Positions 18,260-26,610 of a stretch of 64,000 nt of DNA are shown piece after piece. A program made the position numbers and the translations under genes. Position 1 is the stretch's first letter. Every line of letters starts with the position of its first letter. The notes beneath the pieces were generated by a model. That model was not told the origin of the DNA. It made no database searches and saw only the letters and a program-made list of their open reading frames with translations. Origin of the DNA: Euryarchaeota archaeon (GTDB lineage Archaea; Thermoplasmatota; SW-10-69-26; JACQPN01); NCBI GenBank assembly GCA_016207515.1, contig JACQPN010000002.1, forward strand, positions 138,350 to 202,349, read 5' to 3'.

Positions 18260-18394
18260 GGATGTTCCTCCAAGCTTCAAGGACGCGTGGTCCGTGCCCC
18301 TGTCTTTCAATGTTCCCAAGTTCAGGATGCTTCCGGTCCCGTGGCGATGCGGTGGCATGAGCGCCGAGTGGACCGGGTCTTTACAAGGAGGCGG

Positions 18395-18625
18395 TCATGG
18401 TTCCTCGATGCCGCTACGCAGTTGTGAGATGGCGGCCGGGTCCGGGGCCTCCAAGGCGCTGGGCCCCTTCAGTTCGTGGAAGTACCTGTCGAGCGCCTCG
18501 GTGATGGTGTCGCTGATCTGTTTTCCCGTCAGCACCTTCATGGAGTGCAGTTTGATGTGGTAATTGATAGGGATCTTCACCTTCACTTCCTTCAATCGCG
18601 CCAGGTCCTCGTCATTCGGTTCCAT
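18395..18625 (-). CDS. Ribbon-helix-helix type DNA-binding protein
   Basis: A 76-residue protein. VKVKIPINYHIKLHSMKVL followed by TGKQISDTITEALDRYFHEL has the strand-helix-helix pattern of ribbon-helix-helix regulators (residues ~13-52), then a short polar tail. A perfect inverted repeat lies 26-49 bases upstream of its ATG, a likely autoregulatory operator. No toxin gene is next to it; the neighbour on the other strand is larB. It could be a stand-alone repressor or an orphan antitoxin. Confidence 0.68.
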   Translation of the reverse strand: MEPNDEDLARLKEVKVKIPINYHIKLHSMKVLTGKQISDTITEALDRYFHELKGPSALEAPDPAAISQLRSGIEEP

Positions 18626-18650
18626 GAAGTTGCTCCCCCATGTATCTAAT

Positions 18651-18674
18651 CATTTCAACAATTTCGTTGAAATG
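18651..18674. promoter_or_regulatory. Inverted repeat upstream of the ribbon-helix-helix gene
   Basis: CATTTCAAC and GTTGAAATG form a perfect 9-bp inverted repeat separated by six bases (AATTTC). It lies between the divergent regulator (start 18625) and larB (start 18822) and is AT-rich against a GC-rich background. It is well placed as an operator controlling the regulator itself and possibly larB. Confidence 0.6.
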
Positions 18675-18821
18675 TTCTTGATTACAGAATGTTACCTCGT
18701 TTGCTTAAAGCTACGCCTTTCGGGCTTTGTGGCAGTGCATCTTCTGCGGAAAGATTTCGCGACAGTGTATGAAACCGGGGTGCACATTTATCAATGGGCG
18801 GCGTTAGCGTCTCCACATCGT

Positions 18822-19610
18822 ATGAAACGGCGCAATGGGATGAACGGCGCGCATCAAGCCGCGGACGCGATACGCCACGTCGGCGACTTCGCACGCCTTG
18901 ATATCGACCGGGAAAACCGCACGGGGATACCCGAGGTGGTCGTGGCAGAAGGAAAGACCGCGACCCAATTGGAGGCGATCGTGGGCGCCTACGCCGACGC
19001 GAGACCGCGCGTGATCGTGAGCAGGATCGACCGGGCAGAGGCCCGGCGCTTGCGCATCCCGAAAGGGCGGTCCAAAGAATACAACGAGGCGGGGAGGATA
19101 CTCGTCATCGCGAAGAAAGGGAGCCGCACACCGCTCCAGCGAGGGATCGTGGCCATCGTCGCTGCGGGAACGACCGACGTGGGTGTCGCCGAGGAGGCCC
19201 GGGTCGTCGCAGAGGAGATGGGGGTGCGCGTCGAGACCCATTACGACGTAGGGGTCGCGGGGCTCACGCGCCTTCTTGCTATCGTGGATAAACTCAAGAG
19301 AGCGGACGTCATCATCGCGGTCGCCGGTCGGGAAGCGGCCTTGGCGCCCGTGGTGTCGGGCTTGGTGGACAAGCCCGTCATCGGATTACCGGTGTCAAGC
19401 GGTTACGGGTTCGGCGGCAAGGGAGAGGCGGCCCTCAAGGCGATGCTCCAATCCTGCTCGCCCATCACCGTCACCAACATCGACGCTGGATTCGTTGCCG
19501 GCGCGTGCGCCGCGCAGATCGCCCGAAACGTCTGGAAGGCGGCCGGCAAGGGAGACCAGGGCATCCGCAGACGGGCACCCCTGCGGAAAAACGGTCATGA
19601 GGGAAAGTAG
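18822..19610 (+). CDS. larB: LarB-like protein (PurE-related carboxylase for nickel-pincer cofactor)
   Basis: A 262-residue protein. The N-terminal region has DIDRENRTGIPEVVVAEGKT, typical of LarB. The C-terminal half is a PurE-like domain with IVAAGTTDVGVAEEA and IGLPVSSGYGFGGKGEAAL, and a final IDAGFVAGACAAQIA. LarB carboxylates and hydrolyses nicotinic acid adenine dinucleotide in nickel-pincer nucleotide synthesis; LarC and LarE are not in the window. The ATG at 18822 (or 18840) fits the family length; the frame is open farther upstream but that part looks non-coding. Its last base overlaps the next gene's start. Confidence 0.88.
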   Translation: MKRRNGMNGAHQAADAIRHVGDFARLDIDRENRTGIPEVVVAEGKTATQLEAIVGAYADARPRVIVSRIDRAEARRLRIPKGRSKEYNEAGRILVIAKKGSRTPLQRGIVAIVAAGTTDVGVAEEARVVAEEMGVRVETHYDVGVAGLTRLLAIVDKLKRADVIIAVAGREAALAPVVSGLVDKPVIGLPVSSGYGFGGKGEAALKAMLQSCSPITVTNIDAGFVAGACAAQIARNVWKAAGKGDQGIRRRAPLRKNGHEGK

Positions 19611-20494
19611 TGGACGACGAAACCGACGCTGAACTCAAGGAGAAGAAGACGCAACGCGCCGACGCGGAAAAAAGGCTCGAAAAACTCTACGAGCGCCGCG
19701 ACGACCTCAATAGTGAGGCGCGCACGGCCCGCGAGGAGCGCGACGTCGCCAACGCCGAGCGCACCCGCATCATCGATGCGGTGAAGAAACTCCAGGCGGA
19801 ACGGGACGCGTTCAACGCCGAGATGAAGATCCACAAGGAGAAGCGCAACGAGTACCAGGACGCAGCGCGCGCCCTCATCGACACGAAGAGGGGCAAACGC
19901 GAATCCGGCCCGCGAGGACAACGCGGCCGCGCCGTGGAACTCGATGCGGAGATAAAGACGCTCGAATTCAAGCTTGAGACGGGCGTCATGAAGACGTCCG
20001 AAGAGAACGACATCATCGACGAGATAAAGGAGCGGCGAAAGGAGCTCGACGAGGCCAAGAAACTCGCGACCGTCGAGGTCGATCTCCTCACTGAGGTGAA
20101 AGACCTGGATACGAGGATAGACGGGCTTCGAAAACTCGCCGACGACGAGCACGCGGAGGTCGTGAGGCTGTCAGACTTGGCCCAAGAGGTCCACGCCAAG
20201 ATCCAGCCCATGAGGACCGAGCTAGACCATCTCAGGGGCCGCTCCGACGAGAAGCACAAACAATACCTTGAGCTGAAGGCCAGGGCGGACGAGTTCCATC
20301 AAAAGGCGGTGGCGCTACGCGGCGAGGTCCTGTCGATCCGCGACGAGGAGCGGAAGATCTGGCAAGAGCACAAGGAACTCGTCGACAGCCACGGGAAGAA
20401 AGTGAGGGACGCCTTCGCCGACGAGGCTGCAAAGGACAAGGAAGCGGACGAGGCCTTGCAGGCGCTTCTAAAGAGCAAGAAAGTAAGGCTCTAG
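19610..20494 (+). CDS. Archaeal coiled-coil protein (COG1340-like)
   Basis: A 294-residue protein that is almost entirely charged heptad repeat, rich in Glu, Lys, Arg and Asp, with no membrane segment. The length and the central stretch TGVMKTSEENDIIDEIKERR match the conserved archaeal coiled-coil family COG1340 ('(E/Q)xxxTxxLxxxxE' equivalent). Its function is not established. The GTG start shares one base with the larB stop, so the two are translationally coupled. Confidence 0.8.
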   Translation: MDDETDAELKEKKTQRADAEKRLEKLYERRDDLNSEARTAREERDVANAERTRIIDAVKKLQAERDAFNAEMKIHKEKRNEYQDAARALIDTKRGKRESGPRGQRGRAVELDAEIKTLEFKLETGVMKTSEENDIIDEIKERRKELDEAKKLATVEVDLLTEVKDLDTRIDGLRKLADDEHAEVVRLSDLAQEVHAKIQPMRTELDHLRGRSDEKHKQYLELKARADEFHQKAVALRGEVLSIRDEERKIWQEHKELVDSHGKKVRDAFADEAAKDKEADEALQALLKSKKVRL

Positions 20495-20903
20495 ACAGGG
20501 TCCAACGCCCCAGCGCGTGTCTTGGGCAAGGCCCATGAAGCGGGTTTTCCCGCAAGCAGGCCCGGGCATCGCGTTTTGCAACGGGGCGCCGGTCCATTCG
20601 CCCCGGCCGGGCTCCATGCACTTAACCACAGGCTGTCGGGGAGAATTGCCCCAAAGGCCTTGTTTCCCAATTCCCCAGGTAAGAATCAACCGCCTCGTTT
20701 CTGGTTACTTTTACCCTTAAACACCTGAGGTACTTCCCCTCCTTTGGCCTTAGAAATAGGTTGGAGTACTTCTTACGAAACGGCGCTCGGCGCCACGGAC
20801 GCGACTGGTCACTGGTTGCGGGACGGAAAAGGATCCGCCCGGCTTGCCTGATCGGGGCATCGCGCCTCGGGAGACCGAAACAGAAAAAGAGGCTGCAAAA
20901 GAC
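20495..20903. other. Intergenic stretch without a recognisable gene; possible structured RNA
   Basis: About 400 bases with no convincing reading frame. It contains several short hairpins (GCGGG-TTTT-CCCGC near 20537; GGGGCG/CGCCCC near 20582-20603) and an AT-richer part near 20690-20765 with a TATA-like CCTTAAACA near 20717 that could start a transcript for the small gene at 20904. I could not match it to RNase P RNA, SRP RNA or a tRNA. Confidence 0.3.
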
Positions 20904-21125
20904 ATGAACGTGAAAATCAGGGACATAGAGAGGCTGATGGCAGAAGGCTACGACGTCGAGGACGTATCGAGCGATGAGGAAAGCATCTACGTGACGCTCA
21001 ACGGGAACACCGACGGCTTTCCGGTAAGGCGCGTGGTAGAACTCGACCACGACGACGCCGCGGAGATCCTCTTCGGAGGCTCATGGAAGCGGGACCCGGC
21101 GTTGCTCGCAGCGCCGCTCCTTTAG
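20904..21125 (+). CDS. Small acidic hypothetical protein
   Basis: A 73-residue protein, start ATG at 20904 (MNVKIRDIERLMAEGYDVED). An upstream in-frame ATG at 20844 exists but gives a compositionally odd leader. The predicted fold is helix then strands (SIYVTLNGNT, RRVVELDHDDAAEIL). No family is recognised. A run of six T at 21180-21185 lies about 55 bases after the stop, fitting an archaeal terminator. Confidence 0.55.
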   Translation: MNVKIRDIERLMAEGYDVEDVSSDEESIYVTLNGNTDGFPVRRVVELDHDDAAEILFGGSWKRDPALLAAPLL

Positions 21126-21179
21126 CGATCAGACGTGGCCGGCACGGACGGCGCGGGCAAGTGGACCCCCGCGCCCTCG

Positions 21180-21185
21180 TTTTTT
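21180..21185 (+). terminator. T-run terminator
   Basis: Six consecutive T residues followed by CTATCC lie shortly after the small gene ending at 21125, in an otherwise GC-rich intergenic stretch. T-runs are the usual archaeal termination signal. Confidence 0.4.
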
Positions 21186-21305
21186 CTATCCTTCTTCGGT
21201 GGCCCAGCCTTTGCCAAGGGAAACGACCACGCAGCAGGGCTTCGCCCCGGGCTTTGAACGATGGCGTCATCGCGACGGCATGATCCGGCGCACGACCGAT
21301 CTCCT

Positions 21306-21365
21306 TCACGCCAGAAGCAGTTTCCCGTAGAACCAGAAACTCGATAACTCTGCCTTCGTCCCGCG
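21306..21365 (-). pseudogene. Remnant copy of the geranylgeranyl reductase C-terminus
   Basis: Read on the minus strand, this stretch encodes TKAELSSFWFYGKLLLA followed by a stop. The intact gene just upstream ends KKAEFSSFWFYVKLLLA and a stop. The two DNA segments are about 80% identical over 60 bases and lie 103 bases apart. Upstream of this piece the similarity fades, so it is a duplicated gene tail or the last trace of a second reductase gene, not a working gene. Confidence 0.75.
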
Positions 21366-21408
21366 CGACCCTTTTGCGGCTTCGACGCAAAAAATGTCGA
21401 CGGAAAAC

Positions 21409-22692
21409 TCACGCAAGGAGGAGTTTCACGTAGAACCAGAAACTCGAGAACTCCGCCTTCTTCTCGCGGTCGGCGAGCATCTCGCTGATGATCTCGCGCA
21501 CCTTCGGTCGCGTCGCAGCTCGCCGCAAGACGAAGTTGAGAAGCCAGGTCCTGCGGCCGATCTTTTGCAGCCTGTAGCTCGCCTGGAGCTCGTGGTCCAA
21601 GGTCTTCCAGACGTTGGCCTCGTACGATTGGAGGCGTTTTTCAGAGAAGTCTTTCTCTTTCGAAGCGCTGGCGATGGTCTCGGCGGCGAGATGTCCGGAG
21701 ACGAGCGCGTTCCCGATCCCCTCGCCGCTGAACGGGTCGATGAGTTGCGCCGCGTCGCCCACGAGCACCCAACCGTTGCCGGCGAGTTTTCGGTGCTCGC
21801 TTCCGCACGGGAGCTTCCAACCCTTGAAAGAGCCCGGCACCTCCTTGGCGTTCTTGAAACGCTCCTTGAACATCGGGTGCTCGCGGATGATCTTGTAAGT
21901 CTCGTCCTTCAGGTTGACCTTGTGGCCGTTCCTGGCCTTCTTGAGATCGGTCTGGATCATGCCGGAGCCCACGTTCGCCATGCCGTTCTCGAGGGGGAAT
22001 ATCCAGAAATACCCGGGTAGAAGCGAATCGACGAAATGGATCTCGATGTTCTCCGTGACGTCGGTGACGCCTTCGTAGTAGATGCGAAGCGCCCCGATCC
22101 AGTGGTCGTCGTGCTCCGTGAAGGCACCCACCTTCTTCGCGACGACCGAAAGCGCCCCATCCGCCCCGACGACCACGTTCGCCGTGAACCGCTTCTCGAC
22201 GCCGTTGTGCTTGCCAACGACGCCCGTCACCTTGCCGTCCTGCCAAGTGAGGTCGGTGGTCTCAAAGTTCTCGTACGTCGTGACGTTAGGTTGCGCCTTC
22301 GCGTTCTGGAAGACGATGTTGTCGAACACGTAGCGGCGCGACACGTAGCCGGGGTTCAGGTACTCGTGGCGGCGCTGGCCCTTCATCGTCTCGGGGTTCA
22401 CGCGTTTTGGGAAGGGGATGGTGACGAGGTCGCCCTTCGGGGAGGAGAAGGTGACGCCGTTTGCGAGGCCATGCGGCTCCTTTTCGACGTACTCGGTGAG
22501 ACCGAGTTCGCTAAGGACCGAAATGGATTTGCCCGAGATCGCGTCCCCGCAGGTCTTGTCGCGCGGGAACGTGGCCCTGTCAAGAAGAAGCGTCTTGAGG
22601 CCGTGCCGGGAGAGGAACGCAGCGCAGCTTGAACCACCCGGTCCTCCGCCGACGACTATCGCGTCAAAATCGATTCCACTAGTAGGCGCCAA
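21409..22692 (-). CDS. Geranylgeranyl reductase family flavoprotein
   Basis: A 427-residue FAD protein. The N-terminus has VVGGGPGGSSCAAFLSRHG (FAD Rossmann motif) and DRATFPRDKTCGDAISGKS, the conserved PRDKxCGD signature of the family. The second FAD motif VLVGDAAQLIDPFSGEGIGNAL lies near residue 308. In archaea such enzymes saturate geranylgeranyl chains of membrane lipids or of menaquinone; the exact substrate cannot be told. It ends in FWFYVKLLLA, a tail duplicated just downstream. The gene is transcribed alone. Confidence 0.88.
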   Translation of the reverse strand: MAPTSGIDFDAIVVGGGPGGSSCAAFLSRHGLKTLLLDRATFPRDKTCGDAISGKSISVLSELGLTEYVEKEPHGLANGVTFSSPKGDLVTIPFPKRVNPETMKGQRRHEYLNPGYVSRRYVFDNIVFQNAKAQPNVTTYENFETTDLTWQDGKVTGVVGKHNGVEKRFTANVVVGADGALSVVAKKVGAFTEHDDHWIGALRIYYEGVTDVTENIEIHFVDSLLPGYFWIFPLENGMANVGSGMIQTDLKKARNGHKVNLKDETYKIIREHPMFKERFKNAKEVPGSFKGWKLPCGSEHRKLAGNGWVLVGDAAQLIDPFSGEGIGNALVSGHLAAETIASASKEKDFSEKRLQSYEANVWKTLDHELQASYRLQKIGRRTWLLNFVLRRAATRPKVREIISEMLADREKKAEFSSFWFYVKLLLA

Positions 22693-22834
22693 GGGTCGTC
22701 TCCAAGTTGGATAGTGGCTGGAGAAAGGGGCAGGTCACATGAACGTTTCGATTGTCAAGATGATGGTCGGCGGGGCCCAAGGGGCGAGATAGACGGATGA
22801 AGAGGGCGATGACGTCGCCGACAGCCCTACGTTT

Positions 22835-22993
22835 TCAGCCGCCGCCAGACCAATCCCGGCTTATCCGGTCTTTCCAGACGCTCCACAGGTATTCGCAATC
22901 GCTATTGGCCTCGATGTGCCGATAGAAGCCTAACCCCTCATCGGCCATGCTACGGTGGCAGAAGTCGCAAGTGCATACGCCGTTCGAATACAT
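22835..22993 (-). CDS. Small cysteine/histidine-rich protein, putative zinc binding
   Basis: A 52-residue protein from the ATG at 22993 (MYSNGVCTCDFCHRSMADEG). CxCxxCH followed by a histidine (YRHIE) and a later cysteine (DCEYLW) could bind one metal ion. The ATG is preceded by AAGAGGTTCACCC, a reasonable ribosome binding site; a GTG at 23026 would add eleven residues. No family is named. It could be a tiny DNA- or RNA-binding zinc protein. Alone in a low-density stretch of about 500 bases. Confidence 0.5.
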   Translation of the reverse strand: MYSNGVCTCDFCHRSMADEGLGFYRHIEANSDCEYLWSVWKDRISRDWSGGG

Positions 22994-23216
22994 GGGTGAA
23001 CCTCTTGGTCGTTTGCAGACTGCCACAAGAATCCGCGCTATTCTCGATAAACGTTTTGATTCCGATTGTCATCAAATGACCGACATTGCGTGAAAAACGC
23101 GGTCAAATGTCCTCCAGATTTCCGGCCTTGGTCCGGTCTCCTTGATGGGCGGCCCTCAGCGTGGCGCGGGCGGCCGTTTGTCGCACAACAAGCCTTATGA
23201 AGGGTCGAGCCGACTT

Positions 23217-24557
23217 ATGCGACCGATGCGGGCCGCGGTTTCCCTAGCGACGGTGCTTATTTTCACGGCCGCCTCGGGCTGCGTGACGCAAGGGCCCGGA
23301 GGCGTCGATGCGAACTCGCTTTCCGGCCTGATTCCGGACGACCTCGCGGGCGTGGCCTCTGGTCTCACGATGAGACTTCCGGCCATCGTGGATCCCGAAC
23401 GCTGGTCGGGCGAACCGTCCATCCTCGTGACGAAACACGGGACGATCCTCATCACGGGCGCTGGAGGCGCGACTCGTTATGCGACGAACCCCGCGGACGC
23501 TGCGACGGATGCCGGTCAAAGCTACATCTGGCGTAGCAGCGACGGCGGCAAGACGTGGGACTTCGTGGACCTTCTAGACATCATCCGCGCTCGAAACGCC
23601 GGGCCAGGCGTCGAATCGGACCTGGCGGCCGATTTCGCGGGCACCATCTATTTTCCCGACATGTCCGGTGCTTCCGTCTCGTTGGGCACGAGCTCCGATG
23701 ACGGGAAGACGTGGCCGTTCGTGAACCCGATCGCCTCGACTCTGCCGGGAATCGACAGGCCGTGGGCCGCGGCGTCCCGCAATGGATTCGTCCATGTCTC
23801 GTTCCTCCAACTCGCCGCCGGTCACTACGTCTCAAGCTCGGCCAACAGCGGTTACACGTTCGACGCGCCTGTGAAGCTCGAAGGCTGCGGCGGAGTCGGC
23901 AACATCGCCGCCGACCCGGAGGCCGGCACCGTCTACCTCGCTTGCCTTAGCGGCGCCGACGTGAAACTCTTCCGCTCGCAAGACGGAGGCAAGACATTCG
24001 AATTGACCACTATCCACAGGGACCGCGGGAACTTCACCACCATCATCGGGCCCTGGGTCGACGCCGACAGCGACGGGATGGTCGCGATAACGTGGACGGA
24101 AGCGCGTCCCGAGGGCGGCTCGTCGGTCTACTACACGTTCAGTCGGGATTCAGGCAAGAGCTGGACCGAACCGCGCCGCGTCGACACGCTCGACGGGACC
24201 GCCATGATGGCCACGGTCGCGATCCATCATGACAGGCGTGCCGTCGTTGCCTGGTACGGCGCCGGCGAGGCCGGTTCGCCTGACTCTCTCGACGTGGATT
24301 GGTACGTCGTCATGGCCGCCATCGAGAACCCGGGAACGCCCGCCGAGACGATGACCGTCGGCGACGCCGTCGGCAAACCGATAAAACACGGGCCCATCTG
24401 TGGAAGTGGCCTTGGATGCGTCACGGACAACCGCGCGAAGGACCGCAACCTCCTCGACTTCTTCGAAGTGGACCTCGACGGTCAAGGAAAAGCGCATATT
24501 GCGTACACCGACGCTAGCGGCGCGGTGCCGCTCATCGGCTACGTCGGCGAGGCTTGA
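23217..24557 (+). CDS. Sialidase-fold (BNR/Asp-box repeat) lipoprotein
   Basis: A 446-residue secreted lipoprotein. The signal peptide ends in the lipobox-like TAASGC. At least four Asp-box repeats follow (SSDGGKTW, SSDDGKTW, SQDGGKTF, SRDSGKSW), each a loop of a beta-propeller as in sialidases and related proteins. The catalytic arginine triad of true sialidases was not identified, so binding or another hydrolase role is equally possible. The ATG at 23217 directly precedes the signal peptide. A second lipoprotein gene follows 4 bases after the stop. Confidence 0.75.
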   Translation: MRPMRAAVSLATVLIFTAASGCVTQGPGGVDANSLSGLIPDDLAGVASGLTMRLPAIVDPERWSGEPSILVTKHGTILITGAGGATRYATNPADAATDAGQSYIWRSSDGGKTWDFVDLLDIIRARNAGPGVESDLAADFAGTIYFPDMSGASVSLGTSSDDGKTWPFVNPIASTLPGIDRPWAAASRNGFVHVSFLQLAAGHYVSSSANSGYTFDAPVKLEGCGGVGNIAADPEAGTVYLACLSGADVKLFRSQDGGKTFELTTIHRDRGNFTTIIGPWVDADSDGMVAITWTEARPEGGSSVYYTFSRDSGKSWTEPRRVDTLDGTAMMATVAIHHDRRAVVAWYGAGEAGSPDSLDVDWYVVMAAIENPGTPAETMTVGDAVGKPIKHGPICGSGLGCVTDNRAKDRNLLDFFEVDLDGQGKAHIAYTDASGAVPLIGYVGEA

Positions 24558-24561
24558 ACCA

Positions 24562-25377
24562 GTGGGCGCAAACGCGGCGCCTGTCGTTCTTTCCGTACTA
24601 ATGGTCCTATCCGGTTGCATCAGCGGGACCGGACCGGCCGGTGATGCCACTCGCTCGGAGCTCCTGGGCAGCGTCGAGCTTGCAACGCCACCCCCTCCGC
24701 TCGTTCTCGAGGCCTGCCGAGGCTTCCTTTTCGAATGGCCGGTGCCGGTCGAACGCCTCACGCCCCTCGTTCCCAGTCCTTTCAAGGTGAAGCCGCTCGT
24801 CGAACGCCAGACGCAAGAACGCTTACCGGCGGACCCGGTGGGACTACTCAACCTAGAGGTGATCGCGTGCGGCGAAAAAGGGGCGGTTGCCTACCTCGCG
24901 ATCCTAGGGACCGATCTCGTTTCGCCCGCCGGAATGGATGCCGACACCGGTCGATCCCTGTACGTTTTCGATCTCTACGCCGGGGGCGAAGCGCTCGATT
25001 ACTACGCGTTCTTCGGACATCCGCTCGAAAACGCCTCCGGCGACGTGGCCCTCACGAGTGCGGCCGGTGAATGGAACCGCGCCGTAACAACCATAGCCTC
25101 GGGAGGGCGCGAAATCTTCAGGAGCGAGGGCGCAAACGGCGCCGCACCCGAGGAATTCAACCCGCAGCGGCACTATTTCCGCCTCGAGCGCGACACCGTG
25201 TACCAGTTCGACGGCGGATGGCGGACCCACCTCACGGAAGGCTACGGGACGGTCACCTATGCCCCAGACTCAACGTTTGCAGGCGTCCTGCCCCACGAAG
25301 CGACGCCCGTGGACTATCACCTTCTCAACCCCGCCGCCTTCCAAGGGGCGATGAGATTGAGAGAAGCACCCGCGTGA
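24562..25377 (+). CDS. Predicted lipoprotein, unknown function
   Basis: A 271-residue protein from the GTG at 24562, with a short signal peptide ending in VLSGC (lipobox). The mature part is a mixed alpha/beta protein; FEWPVPVERLTPLVPSPFKV near residue 60 and the alternating strands after it faintly recall the acetoacetate-decarboxylase fold, but I would not assign it. It begins four bases after the beta-propeller lipoprotein, so the two are probably co-expressed and may act together outside the cell. Confidence 0.65.
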   Translation: MGANAAPVVLSVLMVLSGCISGTGPAGDATRSELLGSVELATPPPPLVLEACRGFLFEWPVPVERLTPLVPSPFKVKPLVERQTQERLPADPVGLLNLEVIACGEKGAVAYLAILGTDLVSPAGMDADTGRSLYVFDLYAGGEALDYYAFFGHPLENASGDVALTSAAGEWNRAVTTIASGGREIFRSEGANGAAPEEFNPQRHYFRLERDTVYQFDGGWRTHLTEGYGTVTYAPDSTFAGVLPHEATPVDYHLLNPAAFQGAMRLREAPA

Positions 25378-25422
25378 GCACGCGTCAGCCCGGTGGGAGA
25401 GCGAAGGTTTTGTTCCCGCCCG

Positions 25423-25953
25423 CTACTTTGGCTTGTGCTCGCGAAACACCATCGCCCAGTGCGACAGTTCGTGCCCCAACTCCTCGAGGCGCACCCGCAC
25501 CTTCGCGTTGGTGATCTCGCCAGTCATCTCGTCCGATTCGACGTGGCGCACCAATACCTGCGACGGAAGCACCCACGCATGGAGCCAGCGGAAAACCGTG
25601 CGCAGGTCGTTCAAGGCGTTGAAACTCGAGCCCGTCGAGACGAGTGCGACCGCCTTCCTGTCGAAGTCTCCCATCGAGAGGTGGTCGAGCAGGTTCTTTA
25701 TCGTGCCCGAATAGCTCCCGTGGTACTCCGGGCTACCGATGACGAACCCATCAGCCTCGGCGAAGCGCTGCCGGATGGGGTCGAATTCCGGCGAAAAGCG
25801 TTCCGGGTGGAACATGGGCACCTCGACCTCGGCAAGGTCCAACATCGATGTCTCGGCCCCCGCTGCTTTCGCGGCCTGTAGGACCGCATCCACCGCCCGG
25901 CGCGTGTTGGATCCTTCGCGTAGCGACCCGACCACGCCGAGGATCTTCACCAT
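25423..25953 (-). CDS. NADPH-dependent FMN reductase
   Basis: A 176-residue flavodoxin-fold protein: GVVGSLREGSNTRRAV at the N-terminus binds FMN phosphate, and GSPEYHGSYSGTIKNLLDHL near residues 74-93 is the flavin-binding family signature. It would reduce FMN, quinones or azo compounds using NAD(P)H. The ATG at 25953 gives the normal family length and starts directly with the first strand (MVKILGVVGS); the frame stays open upstream without homology. Confidence 0.88.
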   Translation of the reverse strand: MVKILGVVGSLREGSNTRRAVDAVLQAAKAAGAETSMLDLAEVEVPMFHPERFSPEFDPIRQRFAEADGFVIGSPEYHGSYSGTIKNLLDHLSMGDFDRKAVALVSTGSSFNALNDLRTVFRWLHAWVLPSQVLVRHVESDEMTGEITNAKVRVRLEELGHELSHWAMVFREHKPK

Positions 25954-26078
25954 CAGGGCACCGACAGTCTGTCCCGTGGGAAAAGTCTTCGGATTCCAGG
26001 CCGCCGGCACGAAGCGAACCGGGACCACGTGCCCCGGGACCGGGGTGAAGCCGGCCCCGCTTTCGCGCCCTTCGGGGC

Positions 26079-26402
26079 CTATTCGACGCGGTGGCCGTTC
26101 TCCTTGTACGTCGTGACGACCATCATGGTCTTCGTGTCCTCTAGCCCATCGAGCGGCCCTAGGCTTTTCACGATGAAGTCCTTCAGTTCGCGATACGAGC
26201 TGAACGCGGTCTTGATGACGATGTCGTCCTCGCCCGTGACGAGGTACGCATGCTGGATCTCCTTGAAGTTCGCGAGTTTTTCCGCGATGTCGTCGGCTTT
26301 CGCCGTGTCCACCTTGAGGAGGATCAGCGCCTCGACCGCCCGTTGGGCGTAAGTTTTCGAGTCTGTTTCGCTCCCGGAGGCTTCCCGCGCCATTTTGGCC
26401 AC
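26079..26402 (-). CDS. Lrp/AsnC ligand-binding domain protein (stand-alone)
   Basis: A 107-residue protein. After a polar ~20-residue start, ALILLKVDTAKADDIAEKLANF and AYLVTGEDDIVIKTAFSSYREL form the RAM (regulation of amino acid metabolism) domain. No helix-turn-helix is present. Such small proteins bind amino acids or effectors, sometimes in complex with full Lrp proteins. A good TATA box lies about 25 bases upstream. It is divergent from glutamate dehydrogenase, suggesting a link with amino acid metabolism. Confidence 0.85.
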   Translation of the reverse strand: MAKMAREASGSETDSKTYAQRAVEALILLKVDTAKADDIAEKLANFKEIQHAYLVTGEDDIVIKTAFSSYRELKDFIVKSLGPLDGLEDTKTMMVVTTYKENGHRVE

Positions 26403-26422
26403 GGTGACGGTAATGTGGGCGC

Positions 26423-26431
26423 CTTATAAGA
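26423..26431 (-). promoter_or_regulatory. TATA box for the Lrp-like gene
   Basis: TCTTATAAG on the minus strand is centred about 25 bases upstream of the ATG at 26402, fitting a leaderless transcript. Confidence 0.6.
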
Positions 26432-26567
26432 TTTTTCGTTGACACCGGCGGGTGGGTACACGAAAGTTTGGCGGCACATCGGCATTGTCGTTGGCACAAT
26501 GCCGCGCGCGGGGAGCGCGCGAGGTTACATCCATGAAAGGGGCCGCAACCCATGGGCGCCCATCATC

Positions 26568-26578
26568 TTCATATAACC
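26568..26578 (+). promoter_or_regulatory. TATA box for glutamate dehydrogenase
   Basis: TTCATATAACC is centred about 38 bases upstream of the TTG start at 26611, the only AT-rich element in the stretch. Confidence 0.5.
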
Positions 26579-26610
26579 ACAGCCCGCTACGCCGCGCCAA
26601 GGTGTGACCC

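Noticed and set aside
20622-21050. 142-codon minus-strand frame opposite the small acidic protein
   Set aside because: It would cover the promoter-like stretch and lacks protein-like features; the plus-strand small ORF is preferred.
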